A stretch of 12,537 nt of DNA from SLQH01 sp964612995 (lineage in GTDB: Bacteria > Planctomycetota > UBA11346): assembly GCA_964612995.1 (NCBI GenBank), contig CAZTGE010000124.1:1-12537 (forward strand). Direction: 5' to 3'. Shown in pieces: positions 6,373 to 12,537 of this stretch (positions are counted from its first letter, which is position 1; every line of letters starts with the position of its first letter). Below the pieces are notes generated by a model. It was given only the letters and a program-made list of their open reading frames with translations, did no database searches and was not told the DNA's origin. The translations under genes and the position numbers were made by a program.

Positions 6373-9207
6373 ATGTCGCCAGCGATCGTCCTCGTCGCCT
6401 TCCTGCTCGCTCCGGTCGCTGGTGCCGGCGCAGCCGAGGATACCGGCTTCGTGCCTCCGGCGCCCTTCCGCGAGGGGATGGAACCGCCGCCGAGCCCGGC
6501 CGATCCCGAGCTCTATCCGGGCAAGCGCATCTGGCAGCGTGCGCGGATCACCCACTGGCCGGCGGTGCGGTTCGACGGCGAGCAGCGCAGCATCGCCTTC
6601 ACCATCCCCGTGCCCCGATCGCCCGCCGGCCAGCGGGCGCTGGGGTGGAAGCCCGGCGACGAGGGCAGCGTCGGCTGGTTCTCGCAGGTCGAACGCTTGC
6701 GCTTCGTCCTGCCCGATGACCCCGACGAACAGCAGGTCAGCGGCCTGATCCGCCTGCCGCAGGGTCTGGGCATGAAGGTGTTGCGGCTCGAGCTGGGGCA
6801 GACCCTGCTGCGATTGCCCCTGCGCCTGGTCGATGCCAGCGGCCCCTGGCCGCTCGCGCGGTTGGAACACGAGCACCCGGTCGATCCAGACGGCACCCCG
6901 GTGGTGCTGGTCCAGCGCGACCCGCCCGAGCTCGATCAGCGCCTGCCGTCGGGCTGGTGGGACCTGCCTCCGGCCTCCGGCGAAGCGCTGCTGCTCGGCG
7001 ACCCGCTCCCGAGCCTCGGCAGCGACGCCTGGCACGGGGTGCCGGGGCGACGGATGCCGGTGGTCGACGCGCGCAGGCCGCACCACGACGTGCTGGTCGC
7101 GCTCGCCGATCTCGCAGCGCCGCTCCCGCGTGCGATCGTGTGGAGCCCCGGCAACGCGCCGCTGCACCACGGGACCTGGACCTACGACGAGGACCGGCTG
7201 CTCGCGGTGCTCCCGGCGCGCTGTCACGCGCTCGGCGAGCGCCCGCGGCTGCTGCTCGCCCTGCCGCCGCTGCCGGTCGACACCCATCTGCGTGAAGCGG
7301 CGCGCGAGCGGCGTGACTTCCTGCGGACCCGTGCGTTCTACCTCGGCTGGGAGGTGATCGACCTCGCGGCCGACCTGGGCGGACCGGAATCGGCCAACCG
7401 TCTCGCGCCCGGAGCCTTCACCCGGTATCCCTGTCGCGCGGGCCAGGCGCGGATGGCCACGGCCCTGCGCCGGTCGCTGGCCGAGCCCACGAGCCTGTTC
7501 AGCTGCCGCCTCGAGGAGATCCCCGGGATCGTCTACGCCGGCGAACGCTGGTACCTGCGGTTCGTCCAGCCGGGGCGGCTGCGCTCCGGCGGGCTGGTCT
7601 TGCGCGCCGCCGACGGCAGTTCGGCGCAGTTCAATCTCGCCGCCGAGGGCGACACCGCTCAGGCTTATCTGCCGCTGGAGATCACCCCCGGGATCAGCCG
7701 GATCGACTGGATCGGCCCCGCGGGGCCGGGCGCGCTCGCCGTGCACATCGCCGATCTGCGCTCCGGCTATCCGATCGTCGCCCAGCGGGGCGGGCTGCCG
7801 GTGGACGCGGAGGGTCGGCCGGTGGTGCTGATGGCTCCGCGTGGTGCCGCCCGCCGCCTGCCCGATCCGACCACCTTCGAGCCGGCGCCCGGCCCGCCGC
7901 TGGTCCTCGGCGATGCGCCGGTGGTCGCTGCGCTGGAGGCTCTGGCCGGCGATACCCTCGAGGTGGTCCGGACCAGCGGCGCGGCGATGCGGGAGCAGGC
8001 CTGGCCCGCGACGCCGCCGCGCGTGGTGTGCTGGGCCCCCGGCAACGCGGAGCTGCTCGCGGGCCGCTGGAGCGAGCAGGAGGAACGGCTGCTCGGGGTC
8101 CTGCGCTACCGGCGTGACAACCGCGCGCCGGGATCGCGGCTGATGCTGGTCCTGCCGCCGTGGCCTTCGGGCGCCGACCTGCAGGGGCAGGCTGCGCGCC
8201 GGCGGTCCCTGCTGCGACGCAGCGCCTTCGGCCAGGGCTGGGAGGTGATCGGCGGCGAGGATCCGGCGGCGGTGCTCGCCGCCCTGCGCGGCGAGGGCTG
8301 GGAGCAGCGCTTGTTCGCGGTCGCGCTGCCGACCAGCATCTACGCCGGTGAGACCGGGCGGCAGTTCGCCGTCGGCCAGCCGGCGGGCCGGCTCGACGGT
8401 CTGGCTTGCACCGGCTGGACGCCAGCGGACCGGCGGTTGTTCGACCTCCAGGACGACGGGCGCGCCCTGGCCTGGCTGCCGCTGCCGCACGAGCCAGGTG
8501 CACATCGCCTGCCGGTGTTCATCGCCGGATCCAAATGCCACCTCGACCTGGCCCTGCATCCCCAGTCCGGTCCCTGGCCGGTGGCGGCGATCCGCGATGG
8601 TGTGCCGGTCGACGCCAACGGCGCCGCGGTGGTGCTGGTCGCGCGGCGCCATGACCCGGACCGGGATCGGGATTGGGCCCTGTTCCGCCCCGATCTGTCA
8701 CGGCCGGACGGCCCGGCGATGATCGCCGGGCCCAGCGCCGACCGGAGCTGGGCGGCGCGCGTGGCCGCGGCCGGGGTGCGGGTCCACGCCGGCGAGCCCG
8801 GCTGGCGCGATCCGGTGCGGCTGCTCGATGCGCTCACCGCTGCGGGCGAGCGTCCACCGCGAACCTTCTGTTGGTATCCCGGCAACGGCGCGGTCGCCGA
8901 CGGACACTGGACCGGCGAGGAGGAGCGGCTGCTCGAGGTGATCACGGCCCGGTTCACTGCGCTGGAGCTGCAGCCCGAGCTGCTCCTGCTGCTGCCGGCC
9001 CTGCCGCGCGATCCTGCGCTCGAACAGGTCGCGACCCACCGACGCGAACGCCTGCGGACCCAGGCCGCCGCCCATGGCTGGCGGATCGTGGATCTGGAGC
9101 AGCTGGCACAAGCGCACGGCCCCGCCGCGCGTGCCGCCGACGGCGCCTTGCTGGGCCCGGCCGCGGCGGCGCTGGCAGCGGTGCTCATCGAGCGGCTGCA
9201 GCAGTAG
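6373..9207 (+). CDS. Exported protein with three degenerate SGNH-hydrolase-like modules, 944 aa
   Basis: The protein starts with a signal peptide (MSPAIVLVAFLLAPVAGAGA, then AED), so it is exported. It is three copies of a unit of about 280-305 residues: a beta-rich part, a xPVDxxGxxVVLV strand pair (169-178, 476-485, 745-754), then an alpha/beta part like a GDSL/SGNH hydrolase. In that part block I reads LLLGDP (G209-D210-P211), LVLGDA (G513-D514-A515) and IAGPS (786-788). Block III reads WSPGN (257-261), WAPGN (554-558) and WYPGN (834-838). The C-terminal DxxH block is replaced (YPCRAG at 352; DGALLG near the end). Serine and histidine of the catalytic set therefore seem lost in all three, leaving a likely binding or structural protein. 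ATG 6373 has GGGAGG 4 nt upstream; an ATG at 6226 in an ATGA overlap with prlC would bury the signal peptide. No named family recognised. Confidence 0.85.
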   Translation: MSPAIVLVAFLLAPVAGAGAAEDTGFVPPAPFREGMEPPPSPADPELYPGKRIWQRARITHWPAVRFDGEQRSIAFTIPVPRSPAGQRALGWKPGDEGSVGWFSQVERLRFVLPDDPDEQQVSGLIRLPQGLGMKVLRLELGQTLLRLPLRLVDASGPWPLARLEHEHPVDPDGTPVVLVQRDPPELDQRLPSGWWDLPPASGEALLLGDPLPSLGSDAWHGVPGRRMPVVDARRPHHDVLVALADLAAPLPRAIVWSPGNAPLHHGTWTYDEDRLLAVLPARCHALGERPRLLLALPPLPVDTHLREAARERRDFLRTRAFYLGWEVIDLAADLGGPESANRLAPGAFTRYPCRAGQARMATALRRSLAEPTSLFSCRLEEIPGIVYAGERWYLRFVQPGRLRSGGLVLRAADGSSAQFNLAAEGDTAQAYLPLEITPGISRIDWIGPAGPGALAVHIADLRSGYPIVAQRGGLPVDAEGRPVVLMAPRGAARRLPDPTTFEPAPGPPLVLGDAPVVAALEALAGDTLEVVRTSGAAMREQAWPATPPRVVCWAPGNAELLAGRWSEQEERLLGVLRYRRDNRAPGSRLMLVLPPWPSGADLQGQAARRRSLLRRSAFGQGWEVIGGEDPAAVLAALRGEGWEQRLFAVALPTSIYAGETGRQFAVGQPAGRLDGLACTGWTPADRRLFDLQDDGRALAWLPLPHEPGAHRLPVFIAGSKCHLDLALHPQSGPWPVAAIRDGVPVDANGAAVVLVARRHDPDRDRDWALFRPDLSRPDGPAMIAGPSADRSWAARVAAAGVRVHAGEPGWRDPVRLLDALTAAGERPPRTFCWYPGNGAVADGHWTGEEERLLEVITARFTALELQPELLLLLPALPRDPALEQVATHRRERLRTQAAAHGWRIVDLEQLAQAHGPAARAADGALLGPAAAALAAVLIERLQQ

Positions 9208-9230
9208 GCGCGTGTCGCGAGCCTGGGCGA

Positions 9231-10919
9231 TCAGCCGGCGTGCGGACCGTCCGTCGGTACGCGCTGGATCGCCGGATCGGTGAAGATGTCGGCCTCGTCC
9301 CGGCTGGCGGTGGAGAACTCGCTGATCACCGCGCCGTCGGGCCCGGCGACGAACCAGTGCAGGGTGTTCGGCGGCAGGGTGGCCTGCTGACCCTGGCGCA
9401 GATGGAGGCAGCGGAACACGGTCACGGTGTCGCGCTTGTCGCCCGGCAGATGCCGCAGCGCCTCCTGTCGGGCTTCGGGCGAATCGTCGCCGGGCAGGAA
9501 CAGGAAGCACTCGCCCGCGCGTACGCGGAAGGTCTCCTCCTTGCCCAATTCGCCGGCGATCGGCGGATGGGTGTGCTCGGGGCAGACCATGCCCGGGGTC
9601 ATCGCCAGTTCCTTGGCGCAGCAGCGGTCGGTGTTGACGTAGACCAGGATCGCGAGGCCGATCTCGTGGTAGCGGTCGAGGCCGAAATCGGCGATCTCGA
9701 TCGCCTCGACCTCGTCATCGCGGAGGTGGATGCCTCCCTTGCGGATGATGGCGGCGGCTTCGGCCTGACGTTCGGCGAGTGTGGTGGCGGCCATGAGCGG
9801 CTCCTTGGGATCGAGTTGCGCGGTGGCGTTGAGGACGGCCCGCCAACCCTGCTCGGCGAGCTCGCGGAACTCAGCTGCCCGGGGTTCGTCGTCTGCGGGA
9901 TGATAGCGGCAGGCGTCACGGATGACGTGGATCAGGGCCAGCGGGGTGATGCCCTGGCGCAGGCACACCCGCGCGGCGCCGACCAGGCGATCATCGCCGG
10001 CCAGCTTGCGGAAGGGGTCGCGGCAGATGCGGGCGACCGGATCGGCCAGCGCGCGGTTGGTGTAGCGGTGGAACAGGTCGTCGCGCAGCTGTTCGCACTC
10101 CCGGGTGATCGCGGCGCGGGAGGCCGCGTCGTGACCGTGGGTGTGGGCCATCCCGGCGATGGCTTCGTCGCTGGCCCGGCGAGCGCGTGCGACGATCGCC
10201 GGGAGCTCCATGCAGTCGGGGATCGTCGCGCATCCGCACAGATGGCCGAGATAGCCGATCGCGGCGTGGGTGAGGTTGTGCAGATAGAGCTTCTGCTCGA
10301 GGACCAGATCGAAGTCGTCGCGCGGTTCGAGCCCGGGCACACCCTGTGGCACCGGGCCCTTGAAGGCCGTCGCCTCGATCGGGAGGTGGGCGTAGGGCTC
10401 GACACGGATGTCGAGCAGGTCGCCGCCGGTGTTGGCGGGGATCATCCGACCGATGGAGGTGCGGATCAGAGCGACGTGCCGCGTCACCAGCTCCGGCTCG
10501 CAGTGCGCGGCGATCGCCTCGTGCAGCAGCCGCGGGGCCTGGACCCCGTTCTCACAGACGAGGATGTCCAGCGGGCCGCGGTCGGCGGCCAATCTGGCGG
10601 TGAGCCCAGCTGCGAGATTGGCCCCGAGATGACGCAGGGCACCGAGACCGACCGCCGTGGCCACCAGATCGGCGGCGACCAGCGCGTCTTGCACCGCTGC
10701 CGTATCGCTGGCCAGGATGCCGTCGACCGGGCGAACGGTGACCGGTCGTTGGCCGGCGTTGTCGACCTCGTGAACGGTGTAGGCGCCGTGCTCGTGCAGG
10801 GCCGCGATACGCTCGGTGTCGATATCGACGAACACCACGCGCCATCCGCCAGCGGTGAACACCGGCGCGATGAATCCCCGACCGATGTTGCCGGCGCCGA
10901 ACTGGACCAGTGTGGGCAT
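9231..10919 (-). CDS. mtlD: Mannitol-1-phosphate 5-dehydrogenase fused to D-lyxose ketol-isomerase-type cupin, 562 aa
   Basis: Residues 1-375 form a complete MtlD-type long-chain dehydrogenase, which oxidises mannitol 1-phosphate to fructose 6-phosphate with NAD. The Rossmann motif is FGAGNIGRGF (7-16), and the catalytic triple is Lys210, Asn215 and His218 in EQKLYLHNLTHA. Residues 376-562 (187 aa) match the YdaE type of D-lyxose ketol-isomerase, a small metal-dependent cupin (about 167 aa in Bacillus) acting on D-lyxose/D-xylulose and often D-mannose/D-fructose. Ligands His449, His451, Glu462 and His521 are in place (CPEHTHPP, KEETF, NTLHWF), with a terminal DEADIFTDP. No stop separates the two parts. 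An AAGGAG at 9801-9806 precedes an in-frame ATG (9792-9794) by 6 nt, so the cupin may also be made alone. ATG 10919 starts the Rossmann strand; its ribosome site is poor. It converges on the preceding plus-strand gene with a 23-bp gap. Confidence 0.9.
   Translation of the reverse strand: MPTLVQFGAGNIGRGFIAPVFTAGGWRVVFVDIDTERIAALHEHGAYTVHEVDNAGQRPVTVRPVDGILASDTAAVQDALVAADLVATAVGLGALRHLGANLAAGLTARLAADRGPLDILVCENGVQAPRLLHEAIAAHCEPELVTRHVALIRTSIGRMIPANTGGDLLDIRVEPYAHLPIEATAFKGPVPQGVPGLEPRDDFDLVLEQKLYLHNLTHAAIGYLGHLCGCATIPDCMELPAIVARARRASDEAIAGMAHTHGHDAASRAAITRECEQLRDDLFHRYTNRALADPVARICRDPFRKLAGDDRLVGAARVCLRQGITPLALIHVIRDACRYHPADDEPRAAEFRELAEQGWRAVLNATAQLDPKEPLMAATTLAERQAEAAAIIRKGGIHLRDDEVEAIEIADFGLDRYHEIGLAILVYVNTDRCCAKELAMTPGMVCPEHTHPPIAGELGKEETFRVRAGECFLFLPGDDSPEARQEALRHLPGDKRDTVTVFRCLHLRQGQQATLPPNTLHWFVAGPDGAVISEFSTASRDEADIFTDPAIQRVPTDGPHAG
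9801..9806 (-). promoter_or_regulatory. Internal Shine-Dalgarno at the dehydrogenase/cupin junction
   Basis: On the minus strand AAGGAG stands 6 nt before the in-frame ATG at 9794-9792, which is Met376 of the fused protein and the natural start of the isomerase domain. AAG-GAG is read in frame as Lys372-Glu373. This is the best-placed ribosome site for the cupin and suggests it began as, or still is, a separately translated gene. Confidence 0.6.
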
Positions 10920-11001
10920 GCCGGGGGAGTCTGCGGTGCGCCGTGCAGCAGACAAGCCCGCGCCCCGGCGGGGCGGCCCTGGGCGCGCTGGCCTCGGCGC
11001 T

Positions 11002-11032
11002 TCACCGCTGGCGTGATCCCCGCCAGCGGTGA
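11002..11032. promoter_or_regulatory. Perfect 12-bp inverted repeat between divergent genes
   Basis: Arms TCACCGCTGGCG (11002-11013) and CGCCAGCGGTGA (11021-11032) are exact reverse complements around a 7-nt spacer. It lies in the 123-bp gap between the divergent dehydrogenase-isomerase gene (start 10919, minus) and the small membrane protein (start 11043, plus). The right arm runs into the GAGG ribosome site of the latter (11031-11034). It could be an operator for a dimeric repressor serving both genes, or an RNA hairpin hiding that ribosome site. No regulator gene is in the window. Confidence 0.5.
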
Positions 11033-11042
11033 GGATCCCAGC

Positions 11043-11324
11043 ATGCCGGCTCCGCGCGTGCCCAAGCCTCACAGCGATCCCCGGGGAACGGGCATGTTGC
11101 GTGCCCACGGCGTCGGTACCGGCGGCGAGGACCTGACCCGTCGCGCGGGCGATCCCGAGCGCGAGCGCGAATGGTTCCACGGCCACGCCGAGCATCCGAC
11201 CACCCGGCGGCATCATCGGCGGCAGGCCCAGCGACGGCGCCTCGCCACGCTGGTGGGCGCGGTGGTGCTCGGTTTCCTGGTCCTCGCGGTGGTGGTGGCG
11301 GCGGTACTGGTGTCGATCGACTAG
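11043..11324 (+). CDS. Small tail-anchored membrane protein, 93 aa, hypothetical
   Basis: I do not recognise the family. Residues 1-66 are polar, rich in Pro, Gly, Arg and His, with an Arg/His/Gln cluster (TTRRHHRRQAQRRR, 53-66). Residues 67-90 form one strongly hydrophobic helix (LATLVGAVVLGFLVLAVVVA), followed by only SID. The positive cluster before the helix predicts a cytoplasmic N-terminus and a single C-terminal anchor. ATG 11043 has GAGG about 8 nt upstream at 11031-11034, part of a perfect inverted repeat. An alternative ATG at 11094 gives 76 residues and keeps the anchor. The clean hydrophobic helix, ribosome site and placement in the gap between other genes argue for a real gene, although the N-terminal part is low in complexity. 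The next plus-strand gene begins 252 bp later. Confidence 0.65.
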   Translation: MPAPRVPKPHSDPRGTGMLRAHGVGTGGEDLTRRAGDPEREREWFHGHAEHPTTRRHHRRQAQRRRLATLVGAVVLGFLVLAVVVAAVLVSID

Positions 11325-11399
11325 CCGGCCGAGTCATCACGCGCACGAGCCGGGCACGGTCGGAGTGCGACGCAGGCAGGATGGCAGCATGGGCACGAT

Positions 11400-11414
11400 G
11401 GCCCCGACGGGGCC
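11400..11414 (+). other. GC-rich hairpin in the gap before the prepilin gene
   Basis: GGCCCC-GAC-GGGGCC forms a 6-bp stem (7 with the flanking T-A pair) about 75 nt after the small membrane protein gene. There is no T-run after it, so its role as a terminator is doubtful. The rest of 11325-11576 holds only the AT-richer promoter-like patch described separately. Confidence 0.25.
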
Positions 11415-11468
11415 ACGGCCGGGTCGCCGGCGATCGGTGCACCGTTGTCTGGCAGTGCCGGACCGGTC

Positions 11469-11501
11469 TTGCATCGCCATGCCGATCATGCACAATGCAC
11501 A
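11469..11501 (+). promoter_or_regulatory. Candidate promoter and tandem heptamer upstream of the prepilin-like gene
   Basis: TTGCAT (11469-11474) and CACAAT (11491-11496), 16 nt apart, are the best -35/-10 pair in the 252-bp gap, 80 nt before the start. The patch around it is clearly richer in A and T than the rest of the window. It contains ATGCACA twice in tandem (11488-11501), which might be a regulator site. The match to a sigma-70 promoter is only fair. Confidence 0.35.
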
Positions 11502-11576
11502 ATTGGGCCTCTATCCATTCCCGGCCCGTTCATCCCAGGTCGCCACCGGCGACCGCATCCATCGAGGAGGTGTGCC

Positions 11577-12362
11577 ATGCGCACGCAACGTCATTCACAG
11601 AGCGGTTTCACGCTCATCGAGCTGCTGGTGGTGATTTCCATCATCGGCATCCTCGCCGGCCTGCTGGTTCCGGCGATCGCCGGCGCCCGCGAGGGCTCGC
11701 GCCAGACCCAGAGCGGCAACAACTGCCGTCAGATCACCACGATGATCATCAAGTACACCACCGACCACAGCAATGTGCCCTTCGGTTGGGACAGCAACGC
11801 CGATACGGCCCGCGATACTGGCATTGACGCTGCGGACACGGCCATGAACGCGACCGCGCTCGCCTTCCAGGTGTTGCACAGCAGCTACTCGACCGACATC
11901 CAGCCGGAGCTGTTCAAGCATCCGCAGATCGATGCCAAGGATGAGCTGATCCAGCCACAGCTCGAAGAGGGCAAGGCCAAGGGTGACGCCCTGGCGTCCA
12001 ACAGCGAGCACGCCAAGGGCTATGCCTTCGACTGGTCGATCAATCCCACCCCCGGGGCCGGCCGCGTTGTCGTTGGCGAACGCGACCCGAGCAAGTGGAA
12101 CAACGGCAAGGTGATGATGGCCTTTGGCGATGGCAGCGTGAAAGGGATCGAGCGGGGCACGAAGCCTTCGGGCGGCACGCTGACCTCGGTTTCGGCTGGC
12201 GGCAGCGATGTCTTGTACGGCGTGGTCAACCCCAACTACGACGCCAACATGCAGGGCATCCCGGACTATTCAGCCGCGCCCTCCGAGGACAACATCTACG
12301 TCGGCGAAACTGAATGGGAGAAGAAGTACAGCCAGGGAACGCCGGTGGTCTGGCTCAAGTAG
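11577..12362 (+). CDS. Prepilin-like protein with type IV N-terminal methylation signal, 261 aa
   Basis: The N-terminus is a class III prepilin signal: a basic leader MRTQRHSQSG, prepilin-peptidase site between Gly10 and Phe11, Glu at +5 (FTLIE), then a hydrophobic helix to about residue 32 (VVISIIGILAGLLVPAI). The next part, AREGSRQTQSGNNCRQITTMIIKY, resembles the AxxxAxxxxCxNNLRQI region of PVC-group pseudopilins of the H-X9-DG class. The late AFGDGSVKGI (182-191) corresponds to their terminal DGSV motif, but the His ten residues ahead is Asn175 here, so the motif is incomplete. The product should be an inner-membrane or periplasmic pseudopilin, possibly for a type II-like secretion machine; no partner genes are in the window. 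ATG 11577 has AGGAGG 6 nt upstream, the best ribosome site in the window. A strong terminator follows. Confidence 0.9.
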   Translation: MRTQRHSQSGFTLIELLVVISIIGILAGLLVPAIAGAREGSRQTQSGNNCRQITTMIIKYTTDHSNVPFGWDSNADTARDTGIDAADTAMNATALAFQVLHSSYSTDIQPELFKHPQIDAKDELIQPQLEEGKAKGDALASNSEHAKGYAFDWSINPTPGAGRVVVGERDPSKWNNGKVMMAFGDGSVKGIERGTKPSGGTLTSVSAGGSDVLYGVVNPNYDANMQGIPDYSAAPSEDNIYVGETEWEKKYSQGTPVVWLK

Positions 12363-12394
12363 CCGCTCCGCTGACGACCCTGTCGTGCATGACG

Positions 12395-12421
12395 ACGCCC
12401 CCGGCTTCCGGCCGGGGGCGT
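12395..12421 (+). terminator. Strong GC hairpin terminator after the prepilin-like gene
   Basis: ACGCCCCCGGC (12395-12405) pairs perfectly with GCCGGGGGCGT (12411-12421) over 11 bp, loop TTCCG. A modest T-containing tail (TTCCATTT) follows. A smaller hairpin (ACGAC-CCT-GTCGT, 12374-12386) precedes it. Position 33 bp after the stop supports a transcription terminator. Confidence 0.8.
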
Positions 12422-12442
12422 TCCATTTGATGCTTCCCTCAC

Positions 12443-12514
12443 AGGGGGCGCTGCCCCCTCGCGGCTTCGCCGCACTCCGGCGTCCTCGCTGTCGCTCGTC
12501 GCGCTCCACCGGCC
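12443..12514 (+). repeat. REP-like structured intergenic repeat, copy B
   Basis: This 72-bp core matches copy A (886-958, other strand) with six substitutions and one missing base. Hairpins are AGGGGGC-GCT-GCCCCCT (12443-12459), GCGGC-TTC-GCCGC (12461-12473) and a weaker CGGCG-TCCT-CGCTG (from about 12478). In the third stem the differences from copy A still allow five pairs, one of them G-U. The copy follows the terminator of the prepilin-like gene, with the same orientation to the upstream gene as copy A. The element may continue beyond the window edge. Confidence 0.75.
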
Positions 12515-12535
12515 GCAGGCCCCACCGGGGCCTGC
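12515..12535. repeat. Distal hairpin adjoining repeat copy B
   Basis: GCAGGCCCC (12515-12523) and GGGGCCTGC (12527-12535) pair perfectly over 9 bp with loop ACC. It occupies the place held by the 30-bp palindrome beside copy A, but has a different sequence. It may be part of the repeat or a separate element cut by the window end. Confidence 0.5.
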
Positions 12536-12537
12536 TA

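Noticed and set aside
6007..8652. 881-codon open frame on the minus strand opposite the exported repeat protein
   Set aside because: Its composition is Arg/Gln/Pro/Gly-rich with no domain, and it mirrors the codon structure of a well supported plus-strand gene with signal peptide and repeats. It is a high-GC shadow frame.
9208..9230. Bidirectional terminator between the convergent genes
   Set aside because: The 23-bp gap has no inverted repeat of useful length and no T-run on either strand.
10961..10975. CGCCCC-GGC-GGGGCG hairpin upstream of the fusion gene
   Set aside because: Only a 6-bp stem in very GC-rich sequence; such stems are expected by chance and no function is indicated.
8673..11042. 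Long plus-strand open frame opposite the dehydrogenase-isomerase gene
   Set aside because: The opposite strand carries clear MtlD and cupin motifs. Only the last part of this frame (from 11043) lies outside that gene and has its own start and membrane helix, so only that part is kept.
1..12537. CRISPR array, tRNA or rRNA genes, transposase, phage or toxin-antitoxin genes
   Set aside because: No regularly spaced repeats, no tRNA-like or rRNA sequence and no such proteins were seen on either strand.

Overview
This window is about 70% GC and codes densely on both strands. It looks like a Gram-negative bacterium, probably of the PVC group (Planctomycetota, Lentisphaerota or Kiritimatiellota). 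The reasons are a short prepilin-like protein with the look of the H-X9-DG pseudopilins common in that group, a lipid A-type acyltransferase, and several large secreted proteins of unusual build. The assignment is an inference; no rRNA or tRNA is present to fix it.

Layout. Positions 1-174 hold nothing I can support. A minus-strand block follows: a hypothetical protein (175-705), a 267-bp gap with a structured REP-like repeat (copy A), a secreted alpha/beta-hydrolase-like protein (973-2184), and a tightly packed set of a lipid A-type acyltransferase, a MazG-like pyrophosphohydrolase and a HIT-family hydrolase (2285-4000, transcribed HIT to MazG to acyltransferase with a 4-nt gap and a 4-nt overlap). 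Divergent from it on the plus strand are an M3 oligopeptidase A (4142-6229) and a 944-residue exported protein built of three copies of a beta-rich plus SGNH-hydrolase-like module that seems to have lost its catalytic residues (6373-9207). Converging on that gene from the other strand is a single ORF (9231-10919) that joins a complete mannitol-1-phosphate dehydrogenase to a complete D-lyxose ketol-isomerase-type cupin. A Shine-Dalgarno-like AAGGAG lies 6 nt before an in-frame ATG exactly at the junction. Beyond a perfect 12-bp inverted repeat lie a 93-residue tail-anchored membrane protein (11043-11324) and the prepilin-like protein (11577-12362), which is followed by a strong terminator hairpin and copy B of the REP-like repeat.

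How the genes fit together. HIT and MazG are both nucleotide-cleaning hydrolases and are probably co-transcribed with the acyltransferase. The MtlD-isomerase ORF suggests a mannitol-fructose-mannose (or the matching pentitol/pentose) conversion on one polypeptide or from one coupled message. The other genes look like independent housekeeping or cell-surface functions. I see no defence system, CRISPR array, prophage or insertion sequence. The best leads are the dehydrogenase-isomerase fusion, the triple degenerate SGNH protein and the hairpin-rich repeat that lies just 3' of two unrelated genes.
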